A stretch of DNA of 64,000 bases from Lachnospiraceae bacterium. GTDB taxonomy: Bacteria > Bacillota > Clostridia > Lachnospirales > Lachnospiraceae. The position numbers were made by a program, and so were the translations under genes. Every line of letters begins with the position of its first letter. Position 1 is the stretch's first letter. Shown piece by piece: positions 25,285-32,355 of this stretch. The notes below the pieces were generated by a model. The model made no database searches and had not been told where the DNA came from. It saw only the letters and a list, made by a program, of their open reading frames with translations. Location: contig JAFRSD010000049.1 in NCBI GenBank assembly GCA_017427775.1, positions 42,279 through 106,278 of the forward strand, given 5' to 3'.

Positions 25285-26028
25285 TTAAGCATTTTGCGTT
25301 TCCACTACTGCCTTCGGCTGCTCCGGAATCCGGAACCGCTTTTCGATCAGTTTGAAAATCTTTTCCAATACAATCGTGATCACCCAGTAAATAATGGCGA
25401 GGGCTACATATCCCTCAAGATAACGATAGTCACGGCCGGCCAGGATCTGGTTCTGGTACGTGATCTCAATGATGCCGCAGGTCGATGCAAGCGACGTACC
25501 CTTCACCAATCCGATGACCGAGTTGCATATGCCGGGAAGCGCATTTTCCAGTGCCTCCGGCACGATGATTCTTCGAAGAATCTGTCCATAGGTCATACCC
25601 ATTGCAGTCGCAGCTTCAATCTCTCCTTTGTCGACCGACTCAAGCGCCGCACGGAACGTTTCGCTCGTGAACGCCGCCTGATACAATCCGAGTGCGAAGA
25701 ACGCATATACCATCTTCGGGATCAGGTTTACGTCAATGTCGGCTCCCCAGGAATTGAAGATGCGGAGGATTGCCGGAATGCCGTAGTATGCGACATACAG
25801 CTGGATCAGCATCGGGGTGCCGCGCATCAGGGAGAGAAATGCCGTTGCAATCGGGCTCAGAATCTTCACTTTTTTATAACGGATCACTGCGATCAGAAGT
25901 CCCACAACAATAGAGACCAGAAACGCCAGCCCCGCGAGCTCTAAGGTGATCGGAATCTTTTTAATCAGATGCGGGATTCTCGACCACATGAGCTTTACGC
26001 TGAAATAGTCGGAAAATTTCGTGTCCAT
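25285..26028 (-). CDS. Polar amino-acid ABC transporter permease
   Basis: His/Glu/Gln/Arg/opine family permease, 247 residues, about five helices. The EAA loop reads EAATAMGMTYGQILRRIIVPEALENALPGI, the contact site for the ATPase. RGTPMLIQLYVAYYG near residue 90 is the family signature. It has a strong GGAGG site. A single permease gene suggests a homodimer. Confidence 0.92.
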   Translation of the reverse strand: MDTKFSDYFSVKLMWSRIPHLIKKIPITLELAGLAFLVSIVVGLLIAVIRYKKVKILSPIATAFLSLMRGTPMLIQLYVAYYGIPAILRIFNSWGADIDVNLIPKMVYAFFALGLYQAAFTSETFRAALESVDKGEIEAATAMGMTYGQILRRIIVPEALENALPGICNSVIGLVKGTSLASTCGIIEITYQNQILAGRDYRYLEGYVALAIIYWVITIVLEKIFKLIEKRFRIPEQPKAVVETQNA

Positions 26029-26052
26029 ACGGCATTTCCTCCGTTATCCGTC

Positions 26053-26979
26053 TTAATTGAGATAGATCAGATCCGACGCAAGAGGCAATACGTTAACGGA
26101 TTCGTCTCCGAGCTTGTCTGCAATCCAGATCTTTCCGAGTTCTTCAAGTTTGCCGTTCTCATAGAGTGTCTTGATACCCTCGGAAATCAGTTTCTGATAT
26201 TCCTTTGCGTGAGAACCGGTCTTGCCGAAAAGGATGTGGGACGTGTTGTTTGCGGTAATATTGGTTGCAGTTTCCTCGTCGGAAAGAACGGTGATGTTGA
26301 GGTTCTCAAACTGTGCCGGATAAGCCTGCTTGTACTTCAGAATAACCGGCTGGTCATGGATCAGAGCTACCTTACCTTCAATTGCTTCCTGCAGCTGTAC
26401 GGTAATATCTGCGCTCGTGTACTCAAGAACGATCTTCTTCTCTCCTGCCTTGCGGGCGTCGTTCCAACGCTCGATCGCATTGGTCGTGTTGCCGCCGGCA
26501 CCGCCGTAAATCTTAAGTCCCGACTCGGCAAGTTCCTCAAACGAGCTGATGGAAGTTCCCTTTGCGGAAGTGATCGTGTATCTGGACTTGGTGTAAGGGA
26601 AGGAGAACAGGAAGGACTCCGCACGCTCCTTGTTGTAGCTCCAGTTGTTAACCGTTGCGTCGATTACTCCCTGCTGCGTGTCTACCAGGGAGTTGGAGCT
26701 TACTGCAAGATCCAGCTCATAGTCAGCGAACTCGGGCAATTTGAAAAGTTCAACAAGTACGGCAATGTCATATCCGGTAAGATATACGCCGTCTTTGGTT
26801 TTGTAGAGGGCATCGGCCTCATTTTCCACTGTCTCGATAAACGGCGCCGGACGGCCGTTCGTCTCAATCTTGATTACTTTCTTTCCGCTTCCGTCTGCCT
26901 TCTTTCCGCAGCCCACGAGAGCCGAAGCGGTAAGGATCAAAAGTACTGTAAGAATCAATCTGGTATATTTCGTTTTCAT
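26053..26979 (-). CDS. Amino-acid-binding lipoprotein of ABC transporter
   Basis: Extracytoplasmic solute-binding protein, family 3, 308 residues. The signal peptide ends in a lipobox (LVGCGKKADGSG), so it is lipid-anchored. Family features: GYDIAVLVELFKLPEFADYELDL, the GVIDATVNNWSYNKERAESFLFSFPYTKSRY segment and AIEGKVALIHDQPV. The ligand is not readable; TcyA/YxeM-like binders of cystine derivatives are the best comparison given the neighbours. It is preceded by a large intercistronic hairpin. Confidence 0.9.
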   Translation of the reverse strand: MKTKYTRLILTVLLILTASALVGCGKKADGSGKKVIKIETNGRPAPFIETVENEADALYKTKDGVYLTGYDIAVLVELFKLPEFADYELDLAVSSNSLVDTQQGVIDATVNNWSYNKERAESFLFSFPYTKSRYTITSAKGTSISSFEELAESGLKIYGGAGGNTTNAIERWNDARKAGEKKIVLEYTSADITVQLQEAIEGKVALIHDQPVILKYKQAYPAQFENLNITVLSDEETATNITANNTSHILFGKTGSHAKEYQKLISEGIKTLYENGKLEELGKIWIADKLGDESVNVLPLASDLIYLN

Positions 26980-27020
26980 TGGTTTAACTCCTTTATAATT
27001 GAATATCGTTTTATAATATC

Positions 27021-27051
27021 CGGCCGGTGTGAATCAATCACAATCCGGCCG
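27021..27051 (-). repeat. Intercistronic hairpin between the GHR-like gene and the transporter genes
   Basis: Inverted repeat with outer arms CGGCCGG / CCGGCCG and inner arms TTGTGA / TCACA on the minus strand. No T run follows, so it is more likely an mRNA processing or stabilising structure than a terminator. It could raise the level of the binding-protein mRNA relative to the gene before it. Confidence 0.6.
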
Positions 27052-27099
27052 TGTTTCCTGTTTTCCTTGTTTTGGAAACGATCTTGTTTTGAAACCGTT

Positions 27100-28353
27100 T
27101 TATTTGTTATGAAGCAGTCCCTTCAACGGGTTGATCGAAGGATCTACGGAAATGCTTACGTTTCTCGGCTGACGGTCTTCCCAGGAAGGATTGTTCCACT
27201 TCGAAACAGAGATTTCGCTCTGGTACTCTTCGGGGGAAATGTCGGTGTGAAGGTATACATTTTCCGGATCTTCGGAAAGCTTTGCTCTGCTGCCGTCTGC
27301 CTTCCAAAGCTCTTCCCACGGTACCTGCGAAGCGATTCTCTCGAGGAAGGAACCGTTCCAGCCGCGGTTTCCTTTGAAGCGGTTCTTCGGGAATTCGAAG
27401 AAGGTGTACTTCTTAAACTGCGGGATGGAGAAGAGATCCTTTACATAGCCCCAGATGTTCGGGAACTCGGCGATTCTCTTCTTAAGAGGACCTACGTTAT
27501 GGTAATAATAGGTCTCCCAGCGTACAAGCGTTACATAAAGGCGGACATCGGAATCGGTGATGTAATCGCCGAACAGGAAGCGGTTGGTTTCGAGTCTCTT
27601 GTCAATCTTCTCGAGTGCTTCGTTGAAATCCTGATAAGCTTCGTCATAAGCAACCCAGGAGAGGCAGAAGTGCATCCGGTAGTGCCCGTTGTTGATGGTC
27701 GGGAAAAGCCAGTCGTTGAACTCGTCGATTTCCTTGCGGTAAGCCTTCGGATAAAGGTCGATATCCGTCTTCTGGAACTTTCTGAACTGTACTTCAATGT
27801 AGTTGGTAAGGCGGTGATAATCGTTGTTGACTGCCTTCTTCTCTTTTACGTCAACCAGTGTCGGCGTCGTTGCGCGGCCGTTGAAACCCGGTCTTGCGTT
27901 CTCGTAGAATTCCGAAAGGAATACGGCTCCGGTGCTCGGATCTTCGTAATTCGGCTGATCGGTGAAGCCGTGGCCGTATTTGCCGATGCCGGAAGTTGCC
28001 AGATCGTCGATGACGTCCTCAAGTCCGAGGATGTCGCGAACGATAACCGGACGGTTTGACCAGTGGCATCCGTGTGCCCAGAAGATCTTGAAGCGGTTTG
28101 CTTCGGCCTTCAGCTCGCCATCCTTCTCACCGAAAGGAGTGATGAATGCGTTGGGCTGGCGGACAAATACGCCGCGCTCGTCAATTTCATTGATGGTCTC
28201 GTTCGGTCTTTCTCTTACCCCGCGTTCCTTGGCGAGGCGGTCGGCAGTCTCTTCATCAATTCTCGGTGCCGGCCAGGGGCCTTCCTTTTCATTTGCCTTC
28301 TCGTTATGAGCCTGAATGCTGCAGGCGCTCTGTATTTTATTAAGTTCACTCAT
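27100..28353 (-). CDS. Glutathionyl-hydroquinone reductase-like GST family protein
   Basis: Omega/Xi-class glutathione transferase relative of 417 residues, longer than the usual 320-350. The thioredoxin-like half has the catalytic Cys in AHGCHWSNRPVIVRDILGLEDVI, replacing the common CPWAHR form. The helical half has YPKAYRKEIDEFNDWLFPTINNGHYR and the family signature NRFLFGDYITDSDVRLYVTLVRWETYY. Known relatives remove glutathionyl groups from quinols by thiol exchange. In this anaerobe, heading a sulfur-compound operon, a thiol-dependent C-S or disulfide cleavage is plausible. It is the first structural gene after the attenuator leader. Confidence 0.87.
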   Translation of the reverse strand: MSELNKIQSACSIQAHNEKANEKEGPWPAPRIDEETADRLAKERGVRERPNETINEIDERGVFVRQPNAFITPFGEKDGELKAEANRFKIFWAHGCHWSNRPVIVRDILGLEDVIDDLATSGIGKYGHGFTDQPNYEDPSTGAVFLSEFYENARPGFNGRATTPTLVDVKEKKAVNNDYHRLTNYIEVQFRKFQKTDIDLYPKAYRKEIDEFNDWLFPTINNGHYRMHFCLSWVAYDEAYQDFNEALEKIDKRLETNRFLFGDYITDSDVRLYVTLVRWETYYYHNVGPLKKRIAEFPNIWGYVKDLFSIPQFKKYTFFEFPKNRFKGNRGWNGSFLERIASQVPWEELWKADGSRAKLSEDPENVYLHTDISPEEYQSEISVSKWNNPSWEDRQPRNVSISVDPSINPLKGLLHNK

Positions 28354-28425
28354 GTTATTGATCTCCTATAATGTATGATAATGTTTGTTTTCGGGGAAGT
28401 TCTTCACTCCTTGCTTTCTCCCCAT

Positions 28426-28458
28426 GAAAAAAGCCCGGAGGTCAGGTGACTCCCGGGC
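28426..28458 (-). terminator. Attenuator terminator of the sulfur operon
   Basis: Minus-strand hairpin: GCCCGGGAG (28458-28450) pairs with CTCCGGGC (28440-28433), followed by six T's (28432-28427). It lies about 50 bases after the leader ORF stop and before the GHR-like gene. Its 5' arm GCCCGGGAGT (28458-28449) is exactly complementary to ACTCCCGGGC (28545-28536) inside the leader ORF, which gives a ready antiterminator. Confidence 0.85.
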
Positions 28459-28507
28459 AAATCTGCAACATATTACGCTTCGTTACAGCGGAATGAGCGC
28501 ACGACAA

Positions 28508-28597
28508 TTAAGTCATACACCGTACCGATTGGCTCGCCCGGGAGTACAACATTCGCATCATGTACATACACATACCGAGATTCAAAAGCTTTTTCAT
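28508..28597 (-). CDS. Met/Cys-rich leader peptide of the sulfur operon (29 aa)
   Basis: Regulatory leader ORF too short for most gene callers. ATG at 28597 has the strong site AAAGGAGG 6 bases upstream; TAA at 28510-28508. Residues 9-16 read MCMYMMRM: five Met and one Cys in eight codons, unlike ordinary protein. Codons 18-21, directly after that run, hold the 10-base strand complementary to the terminator's 5' arm. Ribosome stalling at the Met or Cys codons would leave this strand free and prevent termination; smooth translation would cover it and allow termination. The layout matches classical amino-acid-operon attenuation. Confidence 0.82.
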   Translation of the reverse strand: MKKLLNLGMCMYMMRMLYSRASQSVRCMT

Positions 28598-28682
28598 GTT
28601 GTTCCTCCTTTCTGCAGGCCGTTTTATATCGGTCCCGTCTGTTTCGTTGATTTCGTCGAACGCTTTGTTGTTCGATGGGGCA

Positions 28683-28711
28683 ATCATAACACGGAAGTCC
28701 CGATTTGAAAA
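28683..28711 (-). promoter_or_regulatory. Promoter of the leader/sulfur operon
   Basis: TTTTCA (28711-28706), 17 bases, TATGAT (28688-28683) on the minus strand; transcription would start near 28676. The weak -35 box fits a promoter needing an activator. Confidence 0.6.
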
Positions 28712-28730
28712 TTACGGGGAATTGATTGCG

Positions 28731-28753
28731 TGTGATAAGTTCCGGTTATCACA
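28731..28753. promoter_or_regulatory. Candidate LysR-type operator
   Basis: Perfect inverted repeat TGTGATAA-N7-TTATCACA centred at 28742, about 66 bases upstream of the predicted start. This spacing is typical of the primary binding site of LysR-type activators; the LysR gene lies immediately upstream in the same direction. Confidence 0.65.
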
Positions 28754-28762
28754 TTTGCCATC

Positions 28763-28789
28763 AAAAAACCGGGCAGACAAACTGCCCGG
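28763..28789 (-). terminator. Intrinsic terminator of the LysR gene
   Basis: Eight-bp arms CCGGGCAG / CTGCCCGG followed by six T's on the minus strand, just past the LysR stop. It separates the regulator from the operon promoter. Confidence 0.88.
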
Positions 28790-28806
28790 CTCTCCCGTTT
28801 CGCTGT

Positions 28807-29715
28807 TCAGATGTCTTCCCGGAATTTTAGCAACTCCTCGACATAAACATTTCCGTATTCGGAAAGCGTGCTTCCGTTTCTTGTAATATAGCCGATGACG
28901 AGCGGATCCTCTTCCTTAAGCTTGATGGCCGTCATTCCTTTTAGTACCGCATCATCGCCGGAAAGCATGCCGGATCCGACGGAATATCCCTTAAGACCTG
29001 CAATCAGTTCCATCGTCGTTGCCCGGTCATCGGAACGGATCATTTTCTCGAACTCGTAATCCGCCATGGCCTCCTCGGTCAGGTAATATTCGGCATCGTC
29101 GCTCTGGTCAAAGGAAACGCACGGATACTCCGACAGCTCGGCAAGCGAGACCTCCTTCCTTTTTGCCAGCGGATGATCATGCCATACATATGCATAAGTA
29201 TCGCGTTTCATCAACGGGTTAAACGTAAGCTGGTACTCGCGGAGCAGTTTCTTCATAACCGCCTCGCCGGATGCGGAATAAGCAAGAATCCCGATTTCAC
29301 TCCGCATGCTTCCGACATCCCTTAGTACCTCTTTCGTCTTCGTCTCGTGAAGTTCAAACAGGTAACGCTCAGGCTTACAGCGGCGAATCGTTTCGGCAAA
29401 TGCCCGCACGGCAATGTTATAATGCTGTGCCGAAACCGAGAACCGTTCCCGGCTCCTGTCTTTCGAAAGATAGCGGTCCTCTAAAACCGCATACTGTCCG
29501 ACGGCCTTTTTCGCATAGGTAAGAAACTCCCGCCCGTCGTCCGTCAGTTTGATTCCCTTGCTGTTACGGTCGAAAATGACGATTCCGAGTTCCTCTTCGA
29601 GTTCCCGGATGCTTACGGAAAGGGCCGGCTGGGACACATAGAGTTTTCCTGCCGCTTCCCGCATGGAATTCGAGCCCGCCACCGCGATCACGTATTTGAT
29701 CTGATTCATATTCAT
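28807..29715 (-). CDS. LysR-family transcriptional regulator of the sulfur operon
   Basis: 302 residues from the ATG at 29715, chosen because GAGGAGGA precedes it and MNMNQIKYVIAVAGSNSMREAAGKLYVSQPALSVSIRELEEELG is the normal LysR N-terminal helix-turn-helix. The C-terminal half (about 90-300) is the effector-binding domain. Position, orientation and the palindrome in front of the leader suggest it activates the GHR-like/ABC/GNAT/M20 operon, as YtlI does for the ytm operon in Bacillus. The coinducer may be O-acetylserine or N-acetylated derivatives, by analogy only. Confidence 0.9.
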   Translation of the reverse strand: MNMNQIKYVIAVAGSNSMREAAGKLYVSQPALSVSIRELEEELGIVIFDRNSKGIKLTDDGREFLTYAKKAVGQYAVLEDRYLSKDRSRERFSVSAQHYNIAVRAFAETIRRCKPERYLFELHETKTKEVLRDVGSMRSEIGILAYSASGEAVMKKLLREYQLTFNPLMKRDTYAYVWHDHPLAKRKEVSLAELSEYPCVSFDQSDDAEYYLTEEAMADYEFEKMIRSDDRATTMELIAGLKGYSVGSGMLSGDDAVLKGMTAIKLKEEDPLVIGYITRNGSTLSEYGNVYVEELLKFREDI

Positions 29716-29873
29716 AGAGAAATCCTCCTCGTAATAACCGTTCCTTATCACTGAGCATGATTGTACTCGCCCGGAAGGACATCTGTCAAGAGTGCCGGAT
29801 GCTTTACCTTTCCCGGGTCGCATTTTCCCTGCCGAGCATCCCCGTAAAGCCCGCGGAAAATACAGAAAAGCTC

Positions 29874-29902
29874 TTGCATAATGCCGCCGTTTGCGGTATC
29901 AT
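29874..29902 (+). promoter_or_regulatory. Promoter of ilvE
   Basis: TTGCAT (29874-29879), 17 bases, TATCAT (29897-29902), about 45 bases before the start codon. Confidence 0.7.
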
Positions 29903-29947
29903 TTAGGACAAATATTCCGTCGAAAGACTGACTGAGAGGTGAAGCTT

Positions 29948-30970
29948 ATGAGTAAGAACATTGACTGGTCATCGCTCGGCTTCGGTTATATGGAAACCGA
30001 TTACCGCTACGTTGCCAACTACAAGAACGGTGCATGGGAGGAAGGCAAGCTGGTTACCGACCCCAATGTTGTTTTGAATGAGTGCGCCGGCGTATTTCAG
30101 TATGCACAGACCGTTTTCGAAGGTCTGAAGGCATATCATACAAAGGACGGCCGCGTCGTAACGTTCCGTCCCGACCTGAATGCTTCCCGTCTTGCGGATT
30201 CCGCAAGAAGACTCCGTATCCCGCCCTATGACGAGAAGAAGTTTATCGAAGCTGTAAAGGCAGTCGTAAAAGCAAATATCGATTATGTTCCGCCGTTCGG
30301 AAGCGGCGCTACCCTTTATATCCGTCCTTACATGATGGGTACGAACCCGGTTATCGGTGTTAAGCCCGCGGACGAGTATCAGTTCCGTATCCTGGTTACC
30401 CCGGTTGGCCCTTACTTCAAGGGCGGCGTAAAGCCGATTCGCATCCGCGTATGTGATTACGACCGTGCGGCTCCTCACGGAACCGGCCACATCAAGGCAG
30501 GTCTTAACTACGCAATGAGCCTGTACGCAATCGTTGAGGCACATGACCTCGGCTATGCTGAGAATATGTATCTTGACGCTGCAACCCGTACCAAGGTTGA
30601 GGAGACCGGCGGCGCCAACTTCATCTTCATCACGAAGGACAACAAGCTGGTTACTCCGAAGTCCTCTACGATCCTTCCGTCCATCACCCGCCGTTCTCTC
30701 TGCTACGTTGCAGAGCATTATCTCGGCATGCAGGTTGAGGAGCGCGAGGTATTCGTAGACGAACTCAAGGATTTCGCAGAGTGCGGCCTTTGCGGTACCG
30801 CAGCCGTTATCTCCCCGGTTGGCTGCATCGACAACCACGGCGACGAGATTTTCCTGCCGAGCGGCATGACCGAGATGGGTCCTGTCTGCACGAAGCTTCG
30901 TGAGACCCTCACCGGTATCCAGATGGGTGAGATTGAAGCTCCCGAAGGCTGGGTAGTAGAGATTAAATAA
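29948..30970 (+). CDS. ilvE: Branched-chain amino-acid aminotransferase
   Basis: Reversibly transaminates leucine, isoleucine and valine with 2-oxoglutarate; 340 residues, class IV PLP fold. Markers: FEGLKAYHTKDGRVVTFRPDLNASRLADSARRL, the lysine region HGTGHIKAGLNYAMSLYAI and VEETGGANFIFI, with SSTILPSITRRS contacting the cofactor phosphate. The ATG at 29948 follows AGAGGTGA; an in-frame GTG three codons upstream is less likely. It is monocistronic between its own promoter and terminator, divergent from the LysR gene. Confidence 0.95.
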   Translation: MSKNIDWSSLGFGYMETDYRYVANYKNGAWEEGKLVTDPNVVLNECAGVFQYAQTVFEGLKAYHTKDGRVVTFRPDLNASRLADSARRLRIPPYDEKKFIEAVKAVVKANIDYVPPFGSGATLYIRPYMMGTNPVIGVKPADEYQFRILVTPVGPYFKGGVKPIRIRVCDYDRAAPHGTGHIKAGLNYAMSLYAIVEAHDLGYAENMYLDAATRTKVEETGGANFIFITKDNKLVTPKSSTILPSITRRSLCYVAEHYLGMQVEEREVFVDELKDFAECGLCGTAAVISPVGCIDNHGDEIFLPSGMTEMGPVCTKLRETLTGIQMGEIEAPEGWVVEIK

Positions 30971-30984
30971 TTGATTTTCAAAAA

Positions 30985-31010
30985 GGGCTGTCTGCGGACG
31001 GCCCCTTTTT
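30985..31010 (+). terminator. Intrinsic terminator of ilvE
   Basis: GGGCTGTC paired with GACGGCCC (one G-T pair), 4-base loop, then five T's. Confidence 0.85.
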
Positions 31011-31112
31011 GTTACTTAAAGCGGCTTTTCCCATTGCGGAAAATGCTCCAATCCTTTATACTGTACCCGTAATGTAAGAGGCTGTCGGCCGCTTTTTGAA
31101 AGGAATAAGCAT

Positions 31113-31631
31113 ATGAACTGTATCGTAAACGTAGACAATAACTGGGGCATCGGCCTTAAGAACAAACTGCTTGTCAGCATTCCTGCCGATCTCCGCTTCT
31201 TCCAGTCGAAGACCAAAGGCAAAGTCGTGATCTTCGGACGGAGCACCCTTGAGACATTTCCCGGCGGCATGCCTTTAAAGAACCGCCTTAACATCGTTAT
31301 TTCCAGAAATCCGAACTATTCCGTTCCGGACGCGCTTGTGGCACACAGCGTGGAGGAGGCGATCGAACTTGCTTCCGAGTATGCCTCCGAGGATGTTTTC
31401 GTTATCGGCGGTGCCAGTGTCTACCGCCAGTTCCTGCCGTATTGTGATACCGCTTATGTAACGCGTACCGACTACTGCTACGACGCGGATACTCATTTTC
31501 CGAACCTCGACGCGGATCCCGAATGGGAATGCATCGAAGAGGGCGAGGAGCAGACCTACTACGATATCGTGTTCCGTTTTACAAAATATGTGCGCAAAGA
31601 TACCCCCTCTACGGAAGGTTCCGAGCAGTAG
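31113..31631 (+). CDS. folA: Dihydrofolate reductase
   Basis: Reduces dihydrofolate to tetrahydrofolate, needed because ThyA (encoded at 34.9 kb) produces dihydrofolate. 172 residues. Markers: MNCIVNVDNNWGIGLKNKLL at the N-terminus, the active-site acidic position in IPADLRFF, the NADPH segment KVVIFGRSTLETFPGG with FPGGMPLKNR, and VFVIGGASVYRQFLPYCDTAYVT. GAAAGGA precedes the ATG. Sequence after it forms the plsY terminator-promoter element. Confidence 0.93.
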   Translation: MNCIVNVDNNWGIGLKNKLLVSIPADLRFFQSKTKGKVVIFGRSTLETFPGGMPLKNRLNIVISRNPNYSVPDALVAHSVEEAIELASEYASEDVFVIGGASVYRQFLPYCDTAYVTRTDYCYDADTHFPNLDADPEWECIEEGEEQTYYDIVFRFTKYVRKDTPSTEGSEQ

Positions 31632-31660
31632 GAGCGGGAACAAATTTCAACAATTATTTA

Positions 31661-31710
31661 TTGGCAAAGCCCCCTTTTCAGTATATAATATATACTGAAG
31701 GGGGTTTTTT
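31661..31710 (+). promoter_or_regulatory. Overlapping folA terminator, plsY promoter and ribosome site
   Basis: One 50-base element does several jobs. CCCCC...CAGTATA (31670-31685) pairs with TATACTG-AA-GGGGG (31691-31704) and is followed by six T's: a terminator for folA. Inside it, TTGGCA (31661-31666), 17 bases and TATAAT (31684-31689) form a promoter. The 3' arm GAAGGGGG also serves as the plsY ribosome site, 10 bases before its ATG. Transcripts started here would lack the 5' arm and so could not form the hairpin. Confidence 0.75.
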
Positions 31711-31713
31711 ACT

Positions 31714-32352
31714 ATGGAAGCGATTATTTTATCCACCATCGGCAGTTACTTAATCGGTTCATTCAATCCCGCTTATTTGCTCGGACTTATTAAGGGCGAA
31801 GACATCCGGAAGTCCGGTTCGCATAATGCGGGCGCTTCGAATGCCTTAATTCACTATGGCAAGAAGGCAGGGGCAATCTGTGCCATTCTGGACATTCTGA
31901 AAGCTTATCTGGTTGTCCGGCTCGCCGGAGTTCTGTTCCCGAGCGTTCCGCTTTCCAAAGTCTGCGCCGGATCCGCCTGTATCTTGGGCCACATTTTCCC
32001 TGTATTTATGGGCTTCCGCGGCGGCAAAGGACTCGCCTGCACGGGCGGAACGATTCTTGCGTACAGTGCCCGTCTGTTCTGCATTCTTCTCCTGATCAGC
32101 CTGATCCTTGCACTGATCACGGATTATATCTGTTTTGTTCCGGCTTCGGTTTCCATATACGCGCCGATCCTGTACGGACTGTTCACGAGAGACTATATCG
32201 GGCAGGTGATATTTACTGTCGTCGGGCTGATCATGTTCAGTAAACACATTCAAAACTTCCGCCGTATCGCGGAAGGCACCGAGGCGCATTTCAGCTTCAT
32301 ATGGCGCCGCGACGAGGAAATCGAGCGCGTACAGAGGAAGGAAGGCATTTAA
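31714..32352 (+). CDS. plsY: Glycerol-3-phosphate acyltransferase PlsY
   Basis: Integral membrane enzyme that makes lysophosphatidic acid from acyl-phosphate and glycerol 3-phosphate. 212 residues, about five to seven helices. PlsY motifs: GSFNPAYLLG near the N-terminus, the RKSGSHNAGASNAL block (GSGNxGATN-like) and the glycine-rich FMGFRGGKGLACTGG. It is the first gene of plsY-regulator-kinase-plsC, so both phosphatidate-forming acyltransferases are in one operon. Confidence 0.93.
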   Translation: MEAIILSTIGSYLIGSFNPAYLLGLIKGEDIRKSGSHNAGASNALIHYGKKAGAICAILDILKAYLVVRLAGVLFPSVPLSKVCAGSACILGHIFPVFMGFRGGKGLACTGGTILAYSARLFCILLLISLILALITDYICFVPASVSIYAPILYGLFTRDYIGQVIFTVVGLIMFSKHIQNFRRIAEGTEAHFSFIWRRDEEIERVQRKEGI

Positions 32353-32355
32353 TTC

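Noticed and set aside
25969..28059. 696-codon plus-strand frame across the binding-protein and GHR-like genes
   Set aside because: Antisense to two real genes and across the intercistronic hairpin; no motif or ribosome site.
28354..28806. SAM riboswitch or T-box in front of the sulfur operon
   Set aside because: No T-box sequence (UGGN region with AGGGUGGNACCGCG) and no SAM-I core; the coding leader and its complementary arm explain the region better.
28807..29823. Upstream extension of the LysR gene to an ATG at 29823
   Set aside because: The added 36 residues are low quality and lack a ribosome site; the ATG at 29715 has GAGGAGGA and the normal LysR N-terminus.
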